Shown: positions 21,986-34,750, counted from the first letter of the stretch. The stretch is 64,000 bases of DNA from Periplaneta americana (GCF_040183065.1 NC_091123.1:8315001-8379000); one strand, 5' to 3'. Program-made: numbers and translations. Notes: generated from the sequence alone by a model not told the origin.

Positions 21986-24404
21986 GTGGATTAAATACTG
22001 GTAACAGCATCGAAGGGAAATAGTGAATGATAAGAATACAATCTAAAAGGAGTGGGGGTAGTTTTGTATGTTTATAAATTATAGTGAGAAACAGTATTAA
22101 CTGTTAGTGCCTATAAATTCAGACTTTAGTCATAATTAGCAACCAAACAACAATCAATTGTTATGGGCAAATGCATTGAAATGAAAGGACACCATTTCTA
22201 AGATATGCTGTATCCATCTGTGACAGGTCCTCTTTTAAATTGAACACTCTGTATTTTTATGAAAAAAAGAAGGCGTTTACAAGATGTTTAAAGAAAAATC
22301 TGGCCATGGTCCAGAAAAAATGGGACTAATTAACAGGTCCAAAATTTGACAGTTATGTTGAACATTAAGCTTACCTTTATACAGTGCATTCTATTTATTC
22401 TGCAGAGGTAAATGCTTCTTTGTTTGTTGCTGTACTTTTCCTATGTATTTGTTCGATCAAGAAGTTTAGTTTCTTCTGAAATTTTATCGTAAAATTCGGC
22501 ACATGTTGCCTTATTAAATTTTCTTTTGATAATGAGCAAGACCTTCACAGTTCCAACTTTCATTCCATTTGTTTCATTTGATCATAGAAAGTCTACTAGG
22601 GAAAAACACGTTCTACAACAGCATTTTCAATCAGATCAAGGACTGAAAAACCTACTTACGTTACCAAATACAGTACTAACATCACATGACAGTAAAAGAA
22701 AGAGATTATACACCAAACAGTTCTTGATGGTTGTGCAAGTGATGCTTCCTAGTGTTCATATCTATAATTGCACAGTAAACTCCAAATTAAAACATCATGT
22801 AGTATAAAATATATTGGCAAAGTGTCATTGCAAAAAAGCAGAACATTTGAGCATCCCAAAAGAACTTTCGGGGCAGAGGGACATTTTGCCAAAAAAAAAA
22901 AAAAGAGAGAGAGAGACGAATGATGAGTGACTGGTATAGATTCACAGGCAGTTTCATCATTGGATTTTTTTTATTTCATTTATTAATGAATGAATTCTAA
23001 TTCACCATCATAGTGTGTAATGTTCTCCTAGTGTAAAATAAAGGCAGAAAAGATTACAATAAATACCTGCTCCAGCAATATTATTTGTTTGTAGAGATCC
23101 ATTTGTATAAATGTGTAACCACTCTGATTTTGGATATAATATATCTACAGTTTCTAATGCTAGTAATTTGGTTATTTCTGTATGTTCTTTTTCTTTATAT
23201 TTTCCAAAAGTTGAATATTATACCGTATATCAGTGTATTGAAGTGGAAATCATGGTGTTCAATTTTTTTAAATAGATGGGAGTACAATAATACTCTTACG
23301 AAATTTTACTTCTTGAGTAAGCCCAGACTGTGTTGTTAAATTTTTGTTGTGTTGTTATAGCTTCTCTGGTAATACTCATGAGTTAATTTCTGAAACAGTT
23401 CATTGTATTTATCTGTATTTTTAAAGACATGAGATCCTGAAGTTCAAGAATGTTTTTTTAAATAAACCTGTGAAGGAACCGTTTCTGACTATATGTTTGT
23501 AATAGAGTCCGGATGTTTGGTAAAATGCCTTTTGTTACTGAGTTGGCATACATCAAGATATATAGATTTAAATGCATTTAGGAGTGATAGGGCCTATTTT
23601 TATTTTAACTGTTTTCAAGATTTCAGATTTTTCTACCTATTTTTGCCTTTTTTGTCTTTTTAAAAATAACTTGAAAGTGTCTTTATTTATTTGTTACTTT
23701 AAGTTAATTTAAGCAATATTGTATTGTCTTCAATTTATTCTTCTTTTGTGAGAGCTTAATGTTGCCTATTCCACAGTTATAACACTTTACAGAACTTATT
23801 TCATTAGTCAAACGAAATTACCAACATGCTTAAATCTCCTCCCATCTACTCAAATACCATTAGTGAAAAGTTCAGTTTTTGTCTCTAAATATTGGCTTAC
23901 AGGAAATAAAGCAAAAACTTTCAAATATTGAAAGGTGATACCACAGTTGTGGTAAATGGAAGTTCATCTACATTAGCTTGCTTCAGGTATGCTCAATTAC
24001 GTCAGTTGATATAGAACTTTTTTCTGTGATGAAAACTGTTCTATACAATAGAAGGCAAAATCTAACATCAGAAAATCTAATTATGTAAATTGTGGTGATG
24101 TACAAAGAATAACAAGATTTATTGCATGAATATAATATAATATTATAAAATGTTATGCCTGTTTCATGTTTTAATTGCCTTTTCTTAAACTTGCAGGACA
24201 TTTTCATGCTTTTAATTGCCTTTTTTGTCTCCCGTTGTGCCTTTCTAAATTTTAGTGCCTTTTTTCATGTTTTGATTTACACTTTTGTCTGCCTATTTTA
24301 AGTATTAAAAGTGCCTAACATCCGGCCTCTATTTATGATTAAGAGTTATTTATATTTGGCTTTCCTGTATTCTCTTACATTTGTAAAACATATTCAGTTA
24401 TATA
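21986..24404. other. Gene-free AT-rich stretch
   Basis: Contains short A- and GA-runs near 22891-22917. Short frames here (for example 22526-22807) show no family motif. Nothing else supportable. Confidence 0.4.
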
Positions 24405-24407
24405 TAA

Positions 24408-24753
24408 AGCTACGGTTTGTATACGGCGATCATCACCGGGGGCACATTGCCAGTGATTGTCACCTGAAGTTGCTGCCAGTTAAAATGAATGTGCATGGTT
24501 TCTTTACAGTGATGATCACCAATGTAGATCATTGGTCGCGACGCAGATTGCTAGAGGTTGCTTCTGAAGCAAATTCAGGACGTACATCACCACACATGTT
24601 CAATAATCGATATTTAGAGAAGGCCATGTGGAAATATTGAATCGAATTATGGCAGCAAAACAAATGAGAATTGATAGCGATGTACGCTGATAAAGAAACC
24701 GCTTCCTGACGATCATCGCCAGCATTTATAAAAACCGTAAACAAACTGTAGCT
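24408..24753. mobile_element. Small inverted-repeat element with TAA TSD, Harbinger-like
   Basis: AGCTACGGTTTGT at 24408 is mirrored by ACAAACTGTAGCT ending at 24753. Further inward, GGCGATCATCACC and its rough complement GACGATCATCGCC continue the inverted repeat. TAA sits on both flanks (24405-24407 and 24754-24756), the 3-bp duplication typical of PIF/Harbinger. No transposase. Confidence 0.45.
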
Positions 24754-25080
24754 TAAGATGGTCATCGCTGTTGTGCTGTGGAAGCAGGTGCAATATTTCC
24801 TGTTTTCTCCACAAACAATGTTACTTTGTCACAAATATCATGGCTGTTAGAGTAGTTTTGTTTCCTAGTGGTTACCACTATAATAAACTAAGGTGTGACG
24901 GTACACTTGTGTATGTTGAATATACTTTTTAAGGCATCGAAACTTTTATTATAATGTTACTTTATTACACAATAAAATGAGTGAATTTTCGTAAAGATGG
25001 AAAGTAGTATTAATTATTTATTCAGACTTCCGTTCTCATCTATACCAACCATTCAACACGTTCAGCATCTCTGCAGAAAT

Positions 25081-26455
25081 AAGCGTATGATAGTAGGGCC
25101 TAACTCCTGAATGAACCTCCAAGACTACACTGAATAACAGCCTGCTATAATCTTTCAGTATTTTCATATATAAGATACAGGTACTGGTAACCAGAAGTAA
25201 AGCGTATGATAGTAGACCCTAACTCCTGAATGAACCTCCAAGACTACACTGAATAACAGTCTGCTATAATCTTCCAGTATTTTCATATATAAGATACAGG
25301 TACTGGTAACCAGAAGTAAAGCGTATGATAGTAGACCCTAACTCCTGAATGAACCTCCAAGACTACACTGAATAACAGTCTGCTATAATCTTCCAGTATT
25401 TTCATATATAAGATACAGGTACTGGTAACCAGAAGTAAAGCGTATGATAGTAGACCCTAACTCCTGAATGAACCTCCAAGACTACACTGAATAACAGTCT
25501 GCTATAATCTTTCATATATATAAGATACAGATACTAGTAACCAGAAATATAGCGTTTGATAGTAGACCCTAACTCCTGAATGAACCTCCAAGACTACACT
25601 GAATAACAGTCTGCTATAATCTTTCAGTATTTTCATATATAAGATACAGGTACTGGTAACCAGAAGTATAGCGTATGATAGTAGACCCTAACTCCTGAAT
25701 GAACCTCCAAGACTACACTGAAAAACAGCCTGCTATAATCTTTCAGTATTTTCATATATAAGATACAGGTACTGGTAACCAGAAGTATAGCGTATGATAG
25801 TAGGCCCTAACTCCTGAATGAACCTCCAAGACTACACTGAATAACAGTCTGCTATAATCTTTCAGTATTTTCATATATAAGATACAGGTACTAGTAACCA
25901 GAAGTAAAGCGTATGATAGTAGGCCCTAACTCCTGAATCAACATCCAAGAATACACAAAATAACAGTCTGCTAAAATCTTTCGGTATTTTCATATATAAG
26001 ATACAGGTACTGGTAACTAGAAGTAAAGCGTATGATAGTAGGCCCTAACTCCTGAAGGAACCTCCAAGACTACACTGAATAACAGTCTGCAATAATCTTT
26101 CAGTATTTTCATATATAAGATACAGGTACTAGTAACCTGAAGTAAAGCGTATGATAGTAGGCCCTAACTCCTGAATCAACATCCAAGACTACACAAAATA
26201 ACAGTCTGCTATAATCTTTCGGTATTTTCATATATAAGATACAGGTACTGGTAACCAAAAGTAAAGCGTATGATAGTAGGCCCTAACTCCTGAATGAACC
26301 TCCAAGACTACACTGAAAAACAGTCTGCTATAATCTTTCGTATTTTCATATATAAGATATAGGTACTAGTAACCAGAAGTAAAGCATATGATAGTAGACC
26401 CTAACTCCTGAATCAACATCCAAGATTACACTGAATAACAGTCTGCTATAATCTT
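25081..26455. repeat. Tandem satellite, about 119-bp unit, about 11.6 copies
   Basis: Units begin near AAGCGTATGATAGTAG at 25081, 25200, 25320, 25439, 25551, 25671, 25791, 25909, 26028, 26147, 26266 and 26384. Each carries CCTAACTCCTGAATGAACCT, ACTGAATAACAGTCTGCTAT and 'CATATATAAGATACAGGTAC'. The fourth copy is short by about 8 bp. Copies at 25909, 26147 and 26384 share variants (CAACATCC), hinting at higher-order structure. No ORF runs through it. Confidence 0.95.
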
Positions 26456-27519
26456 TTATTACTATCATACCTGTCGTCCTCATAATATGACTGTTTCGAT
26501 TATTGGCTTGAAGTATTTTTTTATTTTCCAAAGCCTGAGTTCGATGTCATAGGTCTTAGATTATCATAATATAACCTGTTGCATTCTTAATCCAACATTT
26601 CTCTCTGTGTACCGAGGTTTTGACGTTCTCTTGGTAGTGTCGGTAGTCATGAGATATTCAAAATATGTTGAAATAAATTTATAAATTATGTTAAAGTTCT
26701 GTGCTGCCTGTTTTTTAAAGATTCGTTGCTTATTCAGAATGAAAGAAAAGAAATAAATTAATACTATGTGACTTCGGAGGAGGATAGCCCACAACAGACT
26801 GAAACCAGTCAACAAGGTATTGTACCTAATGTTTAACATGCGAAAGCGATAAACTGCACATTCCGAAATAAATTATAAATAATTTGAGAGATTGGATATA
26901 AATTTCGGTTTAAAAAAAAGCGATGTTATATGTACTAGAAGAAGAGCAAATAACTGGATAAAACGTTATCCAAGACTGGAATAAACGTTGGAAAGAAGAA
27001 AGAAAGTAAATAATTAGCACAACATATTGACAGCACGTGTTTAACATAAAATTATTGTGAGAAGACTAAAATTCGTAACATTCACTTGATTATGTCAGTG
27101 AACGTTATTCCCATCTCTGATTCCCCCTAGGAAATAATTAAATACCTCCCACATATCTCGGCTGTTATTTGGGCTGCCTAACAAAACGCGAAGGGCTTAT
27201 TAAGTCAGACACTTTGTACATGGGTTATGGTAAGAAAATATGGAAATGTGGTAACAGAAAGAAAAAAAAGTATGGAATGTAATGAATTATAGGAACATGG
27301 AAGAAAGAAACAAACAAACAGTTTTGACAGACTCCTCCTACATAATGTTTCACCTAAATTCGAGAATAAAACAAGAATATTTTGTCGAAAACTGAATGAG
27401 AAAAATACAGAAAAATATTGAAAGTATTTACAGTATTTAAAAGTTACATTAATGTGAAGCAGTAGCCAGCAAAGCCTGGCACACGGTTGAGGAATCTCCG
27501 TATGACCAGATTGGAGTCT
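26456..27519. other. Gene-free AT-rich stretch after the satellite
   Basis: No gene or element boundary recognised. Minus-strand frames at 26564-26839 and 27205-27531 are compositionally driven. Confidence 0.4.
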
Positions 27520-27600
27520 GAATAATTTCAAGGGAAAAATTGTTCCGGGGCCAGGTATTGATCCCAGGACCTTAGCCTGAGTGCACCGAGGTAAATTGGA
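27520..27600 (-). mobile_element. SINE head fragment ('CCGGAACAATTTTTCCC' type)
   Basis: Contains GGGAAAAATTGTTCCGG and, on the minus strand, a B-box-like GGGATCAATACC. The same sequence recurs at 51740-51792 with a better B-box, GGTTCGATACC. Confidence 0.45.
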
Positions 27601-27790
27601 TCCTCAACTCTGAAAAAGAAGTCGCGAAAATTTGTGAACTTTCAAAATGCCTCGAAATGCAAACGTTGAGAGAATGCTAAAGTGGAGACGAATAGCCTAC
27701 ACGCTGTAGCTACAGAACATTCTATTAACTTATAAGTCTAGTCTGTAAGCATAATCTATACTATGTAAAGTATTTATTCATTGGTTCAAT

Positions 27791-27985
27791 GACGGCCTGG
27801 GTAGCGCAGTAGGTATAGCGCAGGCCTTCTGTGCTCAAGGTTGCGGGTTCAATAACGCCCCAGATCAATGACATTGACAGTAGATTTACTGGCATGTAAA
27901 AAACTCCTGCAGGACAAAATTCCGGCACTCCGGTGACGGTGATATAACCTCGGCAGTTGCGAGCGTCGTTAAATAAATAATTTTT
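27791..27985 (+). mobile_element. tRNA-derived SINE, family D
   Basis: The A-box-like GGGTAGCGCAGTAGGTATAG and B-box GGTTGCGGGTTCAATAACG lead into a body with CACTCCGGTGACGGTGATAT and 'GCGAGCGTCGTTAAATAAAT', then a T/A-rich tail. This is a pol III retroposon, not a functional tRNA. Confidence 0.7.
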
Positions 27986-28194
27986 CATTTTCATTCAATA
28001 AACGAAACAAATTCACAACATTTCTTTCGCCATTTTCACCCAGAACCGCTCTCGCTGAAGACGTGACCCTCTGCCCACAAACTCTTCAGCTCATTTCACT
28101 AGTGAGCTATTTTTATGACACTGATAATGAAATGGCAATTTGTAGAGAGTATTCGTGGAATGAAAAAGGAAAACGAGAGAATCCCTAGAAAAAT

Positions 28195-28330
28195 CTTCAC
28201 AGCCTTGGTTTTATCCACCTCAAATTCAGCTTTATCATCACCGGGATCTGAACTTGTGTACGCGATCCTCATGAAATTTCGGCCAGTGTATTGGACTGGT
28301 GCCCACCCAGCATCGTGAAGAATCTGAGAA
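28195..28330 (+). mobile_element. SINE body fragment, same family as 7878
   Basis: CTCATGAAATTTCGGCCAGT followed by GGTGCCCACCCAGCATCGTG matches the minus-strand body at 7990-8070. The head is degraded. Confidence 0.45.
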
Positions 28331-28849
28331 GCAACAGTGAGTATCGAAATCCGATTTCGAAAACGAGCTATAACGATTGGGTGATCAACGTGCTGACCAC
28401 ACAGTTATTCTTATCGCGGGTTCAAAGTCGGCCTAGGAAGCCAAGAGGACTAGGTAGCCTCTTGCAGGAAGCAGACTTTTAAGGGGGAGGGGTGAACGTC
28501 TTTGGTATGGCGAAATGTAACACGAGTTCCGTCATTCAACAATTATAAATGTTAATTAAAATGTAAGTGAAAGAGAGTTATTACGCAGAAAAATTATTAG
28601 AATTTATAGAACGAAAAGTGAGATTTCCTCTGAGTACGGTATGTGGCACTGATCTCATCACTCTTTCACTGACATCACTTAATAAAACCACGGAATGTAC
28701 GTACTAAGAATTATTTGTAGAATGAGTTTATATGCCACATGCCTTTTACTGTCAATGAGTATTTGGTTTAGCACTCCAAATTTAGCTTACAGTAGTTAGT
28801 ATCTCCTTTTCGTGTTACTGCCCTTCTTTTCTGTTTGTTTCATGTTGGG

Positions 28850-29095
28850 GGTGAGACTGGCCAAGAAGATAATGATAACCAAGAACTGTGTACAACTAAT
28901 GGCCTGGAGAAGACTGTGGAGAATTGACTTCATTGCAGAATGTGTTATTTGTATATTATTGTTGACATCTTGTACAGTATGTTAGAATAACACGCTATGT
29001 AACCGCATATTTATTATGTATTCACTCTGACGATGCCATGAAGTCATTGTATTTCCTAAGGCTAATAAATATTTATCTATCTATCTATTGTATGG
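28850..29095 (+). mobile_element. LINE 3' end with ATCT tail
   Basis: A 3'-UTR-like block ends CCTAAGGCTAATAAATATTT and then (ATCT)n at 29074-29091, preceded by 'TGACGATGCCATGAAGTCAT'. This fits the 3' terminus of a LINE with a short repeat tail. No coding part remains. Confidence 0.4.
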
Positions 29096-30454
29096 GCTAC
29101 CATGATTCTCATTATCTAACATTCCTCACCATATTTATTTTCACATACCAGTTACTACAATGTACAATATACAATAATGCTTAACTTATGTACCCGTAGC
29201 ATTATTTATCATTTATAATTGGAATAGGCCTATTATTAATGTGTTAGGCCTACGTAAGGTATAATCAGTTCTTTGTCACGAAATTGATTACTTCTGTTTC
29301 TTCATGCCATCACATAGCCTACGCTGGCATAGCGAAAGCCGACGGAAATGTACCTTCATCTGAACGAGTAACACTTTTGATTCTTTGGACACAAATAGTC
29401 TTCGAAATTTCTTAGGCCTACCCATCGTTTTAATCTATGTTAACTCAGTTAACTGTCCAAAATATTTCCTCCGCACAACGCCATATTTCAGAAGGCTGTG
29501 ACAAAATTAATGTATATTTTTTCTGCTTTCCATGCAGATATAATATTACGCCTATTATAACGGAGTTATCTGTACGATTGGTCTTGCCTCACGGGTTCAT
29601 TGTTGTCAGCCTCCATTTTCCGGCTTACCAACTTCTACCGTGGAGCTGGGCCCGAAATTCAAAGCAGCTACAAGGATGCTGATTCTTCTGTTTGCAGGGA
29701 ACACGGCAATTTTTTCCCTCTTGCACAAGAGTAGCAAATCAATCGCAGTGATAGTGGCCATTACGGCGGCCATGACGAACGTCAGCACGTCCATGTTCGA
29801 GAAAACCTTCGTCGTTGTCAAAATAATCTCAACAATCAGACCCAACAGTCTGTCTCAAGGCATCTTCACGAACGTCGAATGTTTAGCGGTTGTCGAAGGT
29901 CTTATCGTAACTTCCATTCTTGGTCATATTTAGGCTAAAGGCTGTTTTTCGTGTTGTCATCTGAAAAAATTATTGCAAATCGGCAAGGATGTACATTATT
30001 ATACTAGACTGTGGTATTACCACCAGTATAAGGTATGGATACCTATACTATTACTGTGGTATTATGCAGTTGATTTTCATTTTCTTCTTCTTTCCATACG
30101 ATTTAGATCATATAGTCGTTGCAACTTCGAGAGTTTTAATTTGATCTCTCCTTCTGGACACGGGAGGCTTGAATTTAGCCTATATCCTATTGGTTTACAG
30201 TTTAATATTACATATTTTTGGAAACGTATTTTCTTACAAGCGTTGTGAATGTTGGAGCGAATTTTCCTTTCGTTACCTTAACTCTCAGTTTGACTAAATA
30301 TTTATAAGTAACTAGTACCGGTACCGGCAACTTACTCCTAACGTCTGTGTTTTTTATCTATAGGCTAATAGTGCGTTCTTCAATGTTATTGACAGGAGAT
30401 ATCTTGCTCTTGCTTCTATTTATTTATGTAGGCCTATTGTACGACAATGCCCAC
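29096..30454. other. Unassigned stretch with a GC-richer island at 29600-29870
   Basis: Frames of 79-97 residues overlap on both strands at 29606-29935. The minus-strand one reads 'VLTFVMAAVMATITAIDLLL' then basic residues; the composition vaguely suggests a transposon-encoded protein, but I cannot name it. The rest shows nothing. Confidence 0.3.
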
Positions 30455-30600
30455 CACACAAAGGGACCATTCATTCATTGTTTCCTGCACAAGGACAGGT
30501 CTTTCATTGCAAACCCAACATTCTCCAATCTCTCTGCTTTCCTCTTTGTCTCCGCATATGATCCCTATATCTTAATTAAAACAATTTTATTGAGGAGTGG
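30455..30600 (-). mobile_element. RTE-type LINE 3'-terminal fragment
   Basis: The minus strand reads GGAGACAAAGAGGAAAGCAG, then GATTGGAGAATGTTGGGTTT and GCAATGAAAGACCTGTCCTT, and ends in ATGAATGAATGG. This is the same terminal block as at 5515, 12110 and 17395. Confidence 0.55.
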
Positions 30601-30895
30601 ATCTTTTCTAGTCTGTCATATCCATTTTACAACTGCATGTTCTCCTTCTGCTGGCATACCACTGAGCGCATTCCACTCCTGTCAGCACAATTCAAGAATT
30701 CGTCCAAGTGCCCGAAGTAGCTGCGATCCAGTGGTATCAATACTTCGGGGACTTTTTAACGTTGAATAAAATTATTTCAGGGCCACTGTCACTAGAATGA
30801 AACCGACATATTTTAGCGTAATACTGACGCAACTTCGTCTTAGGAGGCTAATAACGTAATGCCTATGGCGTATTTATAGCAACATGTTATATGTA

Positions 30896-31137
30896 CTGTA
30901 AATGAAAGAATAAAGACTGATCTATCCAAAAATTTTATTCCCAAAATAAAATTTCACATTCCTTAAATCCAAAAACATGTATGTTTTCCTAATTTTACAG
31001 ATATTCAGCCGTTTTCTATGCCTAAACCGTAAAAGATGGCTCTGAACATATTGTGACTGAAATAACGTTAATAAATATGACCTTTACAAAAATGCAATCC
31101 ATTGTGATGTCATGCACAAATAAATAGACCTATGTAT
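30896..31137 (+). repeat. Dispersed repeat, copy 2 (opposite copy at 15540)
   Basis: Starts with AATGAAAGAATAAAGACTGA and carries 'CCTAAACCGTAAAAGATGGC', matching the minus strand of 15540-15885 in order and spacing. It ends near CATGCACAAATAAATAG. No coding content. Confidence 0.55.
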
Positions 31138-31439
31138 ACAGAGCTCTGTTGGGTGATTTTACTAATATTATTATACTTGGGAAGGTCTATGTTGGCAGAG
31201 CTACCTGTTGTCTTGGGAAGGGTCAGGGAGGGTGAGTTGAACTAACCCTATGACACAGAGACTTGTAGAACAGCATTTCCTCTTTCTTTCCTCCCCCTCC
31301 CTCACCAGGACATCTGGAAAGGTTGTCAGTGGTGGATATTATTACAACTATGTTTTAACAACATTTTTCAGTGTAGTTTGAGAAGGCCCTTATAATAATT
31401 TTATAATTAAAATGTTAGAAGTATCGTGCTTTATATTAG

Positions 31440-32730
31440 GCCTACTTGTCCTAGTGTTTGTGATTCTTGGTGTAGGAACAAGAGGAAAGCCACTGCAGTC
31501 TGACGCCAGGGAAATAGTGTGCAATGGACATAAGTTTTTCGTAGAGGAGTATGATGCCTTGAAAGTCGGAAACCCTACAATAAACATAGTCGAAGTAGCA
31601 AAGCGAACTGCTGTTGCGTGTGGAGTATCTGAACGCACTGTTTACCGTATCCTAAATGAAAAGAGAGAAGCAGATGAATCAGGAAAAAAAGTGTCAAGTT
31701 CGGGCAAAAAGCGGCCGAAAAGAACTCCCACGAAAACCAGTATAGACTCATTCACTGCGGCCGCCATCAAGAGACAGATTTACTCCTTGTATAAGATTGA
31801 TTTTAGTCCGAGTGTGGAAGATATTCGTGACGCTCTCGCTAAGTCTGGGTAATTTTATGGCAGCAAATGGTCGGTGCGGTAAAGACTAAAAAAACTTAAT
31901 TTCCTTTAAGCTAAGAATAACTTCGTACGGAAGCTTCTGACAGAGAAACCCGACATAATTGCTAAGCGATTCCATTTCTTAAGGAGGATGCGCGACTTAC
32001 GAATAACCGGCCGCCCTATCGTTTACCTAGACCAAACATGGATAAACATTAATCACACGAAAAGCAAAATTTGGATTTGTGACGATGGTGACATTCCTCT
32101 GAACGTGCCCTTAGGAAAAGGGGGACGATTTATTATTGTGCATTAAGTCAAGAAATGAACGCCGTTAATTTCAAACATTGGTTCGAAAAGAAACTCCTTC
32201 CGAACATTCCACAAAACAGCATCATTGTAATGGACAACGCCTCTTACATTCTGTACAGCTCCCACTTTTGCATCTTCTAAATCAGACATGCAGTCTTGGT
32301 TACGTCAGAACAACATAGAGTACGACCCAAAGGCGACAAAAATCGTATTGTACGATATAATAAAATTTAAAAAAGGAGAAAATGTTAAGGTACGAACTGG
32401 ATACCTCAGCTCAAAGTGAACCACACCGGCATACCACTGTAATTTTAGTGTCATTGAGTTCATCTGGGCACAAGTGACAAATGATGTCGCTAAACATAAT
32501 GTATCTTTCAAATCCAGTGAAGTTATACAATTATTTGAAGGAGCGTTGTCCAAGTTCTCGCCAGAGAATTGGAAAAATGCGTGTGAACATGTTAAAAAGG
32601 AAGAGGATTTTTTATTGGGAAAGGGATGGAATGATTGACAAAGAGGTGGATCGTTTCGTAATAAGTTTAGACTCTGATAGTGATGACGATGACGGTGACG
32701 ACATCATGGAAGTAGAAGTAGAAGAATCCG
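31440..32730 (+). pseudogene. Tc1-like (IS630/Tc1 superfamily) transposase, frameshifted
   Basis: The N-terminal part (31412-31852) has a helix-turn-helix region with 'VACGVSERTVYRILNEKREA'. The catalytic part is broken by shifts but shows all three acidic positions: 'IVYLDQTWIN' (Asp, 32030-32032), 'VMDNASY' (Asp, 32233-32235) and 'VIEFIWAQV' (Glu, 32456-32458). A C-terminal helix region follows, then an acidic tail 'FVISLDSDSDDDD' near 32655-32700. About 70 residues separate the last Asp and Glu, longer than in canonical Tc1. Several stops make it inactive. A related N-terminus lies at 61898. Confidence 0.8.
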
Positions 32731-33334
32731 CCACTGCACATACAAATAGTTTTATGAAGAGTGTCTGTCTCTTGCCACCATCCCCCCCGCAGCTGTCCGG
32801 TCAGCCACTGAGTGAGTGAGTGAGAGGTAAGAAATATATCTTTCTCTGTCTAAATTTCTCTGCCAACTAAAGAATTCTATACTATAGAACAAATTTACAA
32901 ATTTTTAATATTAACCATTTCTGTTATAATAACCATCATTTAGCAACATTATTAGTGATTTTCGCTAGAAAAATTTTACAAATTACAAGTTCGTCAGAGA
33001 ATCATAAGCATGTCACGGCCTCTTGGAATATAACTCATAACTGTATAGTATATACTAGTAGCGTGGTATCCACAATGCAACTATAACAATTATGTAACAA
33101 TAACTTGTAAAATTCAAGTAATAATATTAGCATTTTTACTAGTAATTTGTAAGTTTTCTTCTTAGCACTGTGTAACAGAAATATTCTACAAATTACAGAT
33201 CATAAGAAAATTTACTACAAGTTATGGTACTATTGGTTTTGAAATCATTATGCAACAGAACCCAATGATCAGATATGCAGAATATATTAAACTTTATAGG
33301 AAAAGAAAAGTTGAAGAGAAAATTTCCAGTCTAG
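32731..33334. other. Gene-free AT-rich stretch
   Basis: GAGT repeats at 32809-32823, then nothing recognisable. Confidence 0.4.
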
Positions 33335-33591
33335 TCCATCCACTACTGTAGAGTAACGGTTAGCCTGTCTGACCGTGAAACAAGCGGGCCCGAGTTCAAA
33401 TCCTGATTGGGACAAGTTAACTGGTTGAGGTTTTTTCCTGGTTTTCCCTCAACCCATTGAGAGCAAATGCTGGGTAACTTTCAGCATTGGACCCTGGACT
33501 CATTTTGCTGGCATTATCACCTTCATTTCATTCAGACGCTATACAACCACAGCAGCTGATAAAGCGTCGTAAAATAACCAATTAAAAAAAG
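33335..33591 (+). mobile_element. tRNA-derived SINE, family A
   Basis: Complete copy: GAGTAACGGTTAGCCTGTCT head, B-box GAGTTCAAATCC, CTGGTTGAGG…CCCTCAACCC stem, 'GCTGGGTAACTTTCAGCATT', then GATAAAGCGTCGTAAAATAACC and an A-tract at 33583-33589. Confidence 0.85.
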
Positions 33592-34182
33592 AATGTACCC
33601 AAATGAAGAAAGTCTAATGTCTAATACATACATGAATATAAACAACGCTAAGATCAAGTTAAAACACAACAACATCTACAGTATGTCAGTTGTTTATATA
33701 ATATGTAGCCTACTATTTTAATGACAGGTAAATTTGATTTTAATATAAATACTAACATTTAATGGTATTCAACGTTAGGCCTACATGACTCCTTTGTCTG
33801 CACGGTGGTAAAGGTACCTTTCTTTTCGTTGTGTTTATTTGTTCAAAAGTAACACTTTTTTGGACACCGAGATGTTGGCGAACCTACCATACCGAATATA
33901 AAGACGTAGTTCTACATAAAAAAAATACTATGATATACTGCTCCGTCGATTTAGTAGAATGGGTTTGAGTCTAAAGAAAGCAGAAAACAGTACAACGTAG
34001 TCTGTTGTTGTGACGAGAATCCAAGCCCCTGCATACCGGTAAGACATCGTGTCACAAACACGTTCATGTCTGAGTATTTTTGAAAAAGTAAATATTATTC
34101 AACACCATGAAAACATCACAAATGTTAAGGATATTGCTGGAGAGAGTAAGATAATATTTATTTGTTTTAATTTTTTTCTTTC

Positions 34183-34266
34183 TTTATTCATTCATCCATT
34201 CATTCATTCATTCATTCATTCATTCATTCATTCATTCATTCATTCATTCATTCATTCATTCATTTA
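34183..34266. repeat. (ATTC)n microsatellite
   Basis: About 19 ATTC units, with one ATCC and one ATTT variant. Confidence 0.95.
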
Positions 34267-34419
34267 TTCACTGTGACAACGTTTTATAATTATTCTTAGA
34301 TTCTGGTTATCGTATTGTTTGTGTTTTTGTTTTATGAAGAATTTTAGATAAGGACGCAAATAGCCATAGTAGCTGACACACCTTTTTTAAACCCCACTAA
34401 CTAACTTCATTCCTTTCTT

Positions 34420-34422
34420 CCT

Positions 34423-34457
<35 letters not shown>

Positions 34458-34510
34458 TCTATCTATTAGTTTACTTATTAATTAATTAATTAATTCATTC
34501 ATTCATTCAC
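34420..34510. repeat. (TTTA)n / (ATTA)n / (ATTC)n microsatellite
   Basis: A run of tetranucleotide repeats that abuts the head of the next SINE. Confidence 0.9.
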
Positions 34511-34750
34511 CCACACCTGGGGAGTAACGGTCAGCGCATCTGGCCGCGAAACCGGTCCTGGTCGGGGCAATCTACCTGGTTGAGGTTTTTTCCGGGGTTT
34601 TCCCTCAACCCAATACGAGCAAATGCTGGGTAACTTTCAGTGCTGAACTCTGGACTCATTTCACGGCATTATCACCTTCATTTCATTCAGACGCTAAATA
34701 ACCTGAGATGTTGATAAGCGTCGTAAAATAACCCAATAAAATAAATAAAA
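34511..34750 (+). mobile_element. tRNA-derived SINE, family A
   Basis: Head GGGGAGTAACGGTCAGCGC; the B-box region is truncated (a deletion around 'ACCGGTCCTGGTCGGGGCAA'). Body CCCTCAACCCAATACGAGC and 'GCTGGGTAACTTTCAGTGCT', tail GATAAGCGTCGTAAAATAACCC with AAATAAAT. Confidence 0.8.

Noticed and set aside
25081-26455. CRISPR-like array
   Set aside because: The units are head-to-tail with no alternating unique spacers, and the context is eukaryotic. It is a satellite.
30347-30769. 140-residue + frame with hydrophobic start
   Set aside because: The minus strand over the same bases carries a known LINE 3' block, so the + frame is a shadow.
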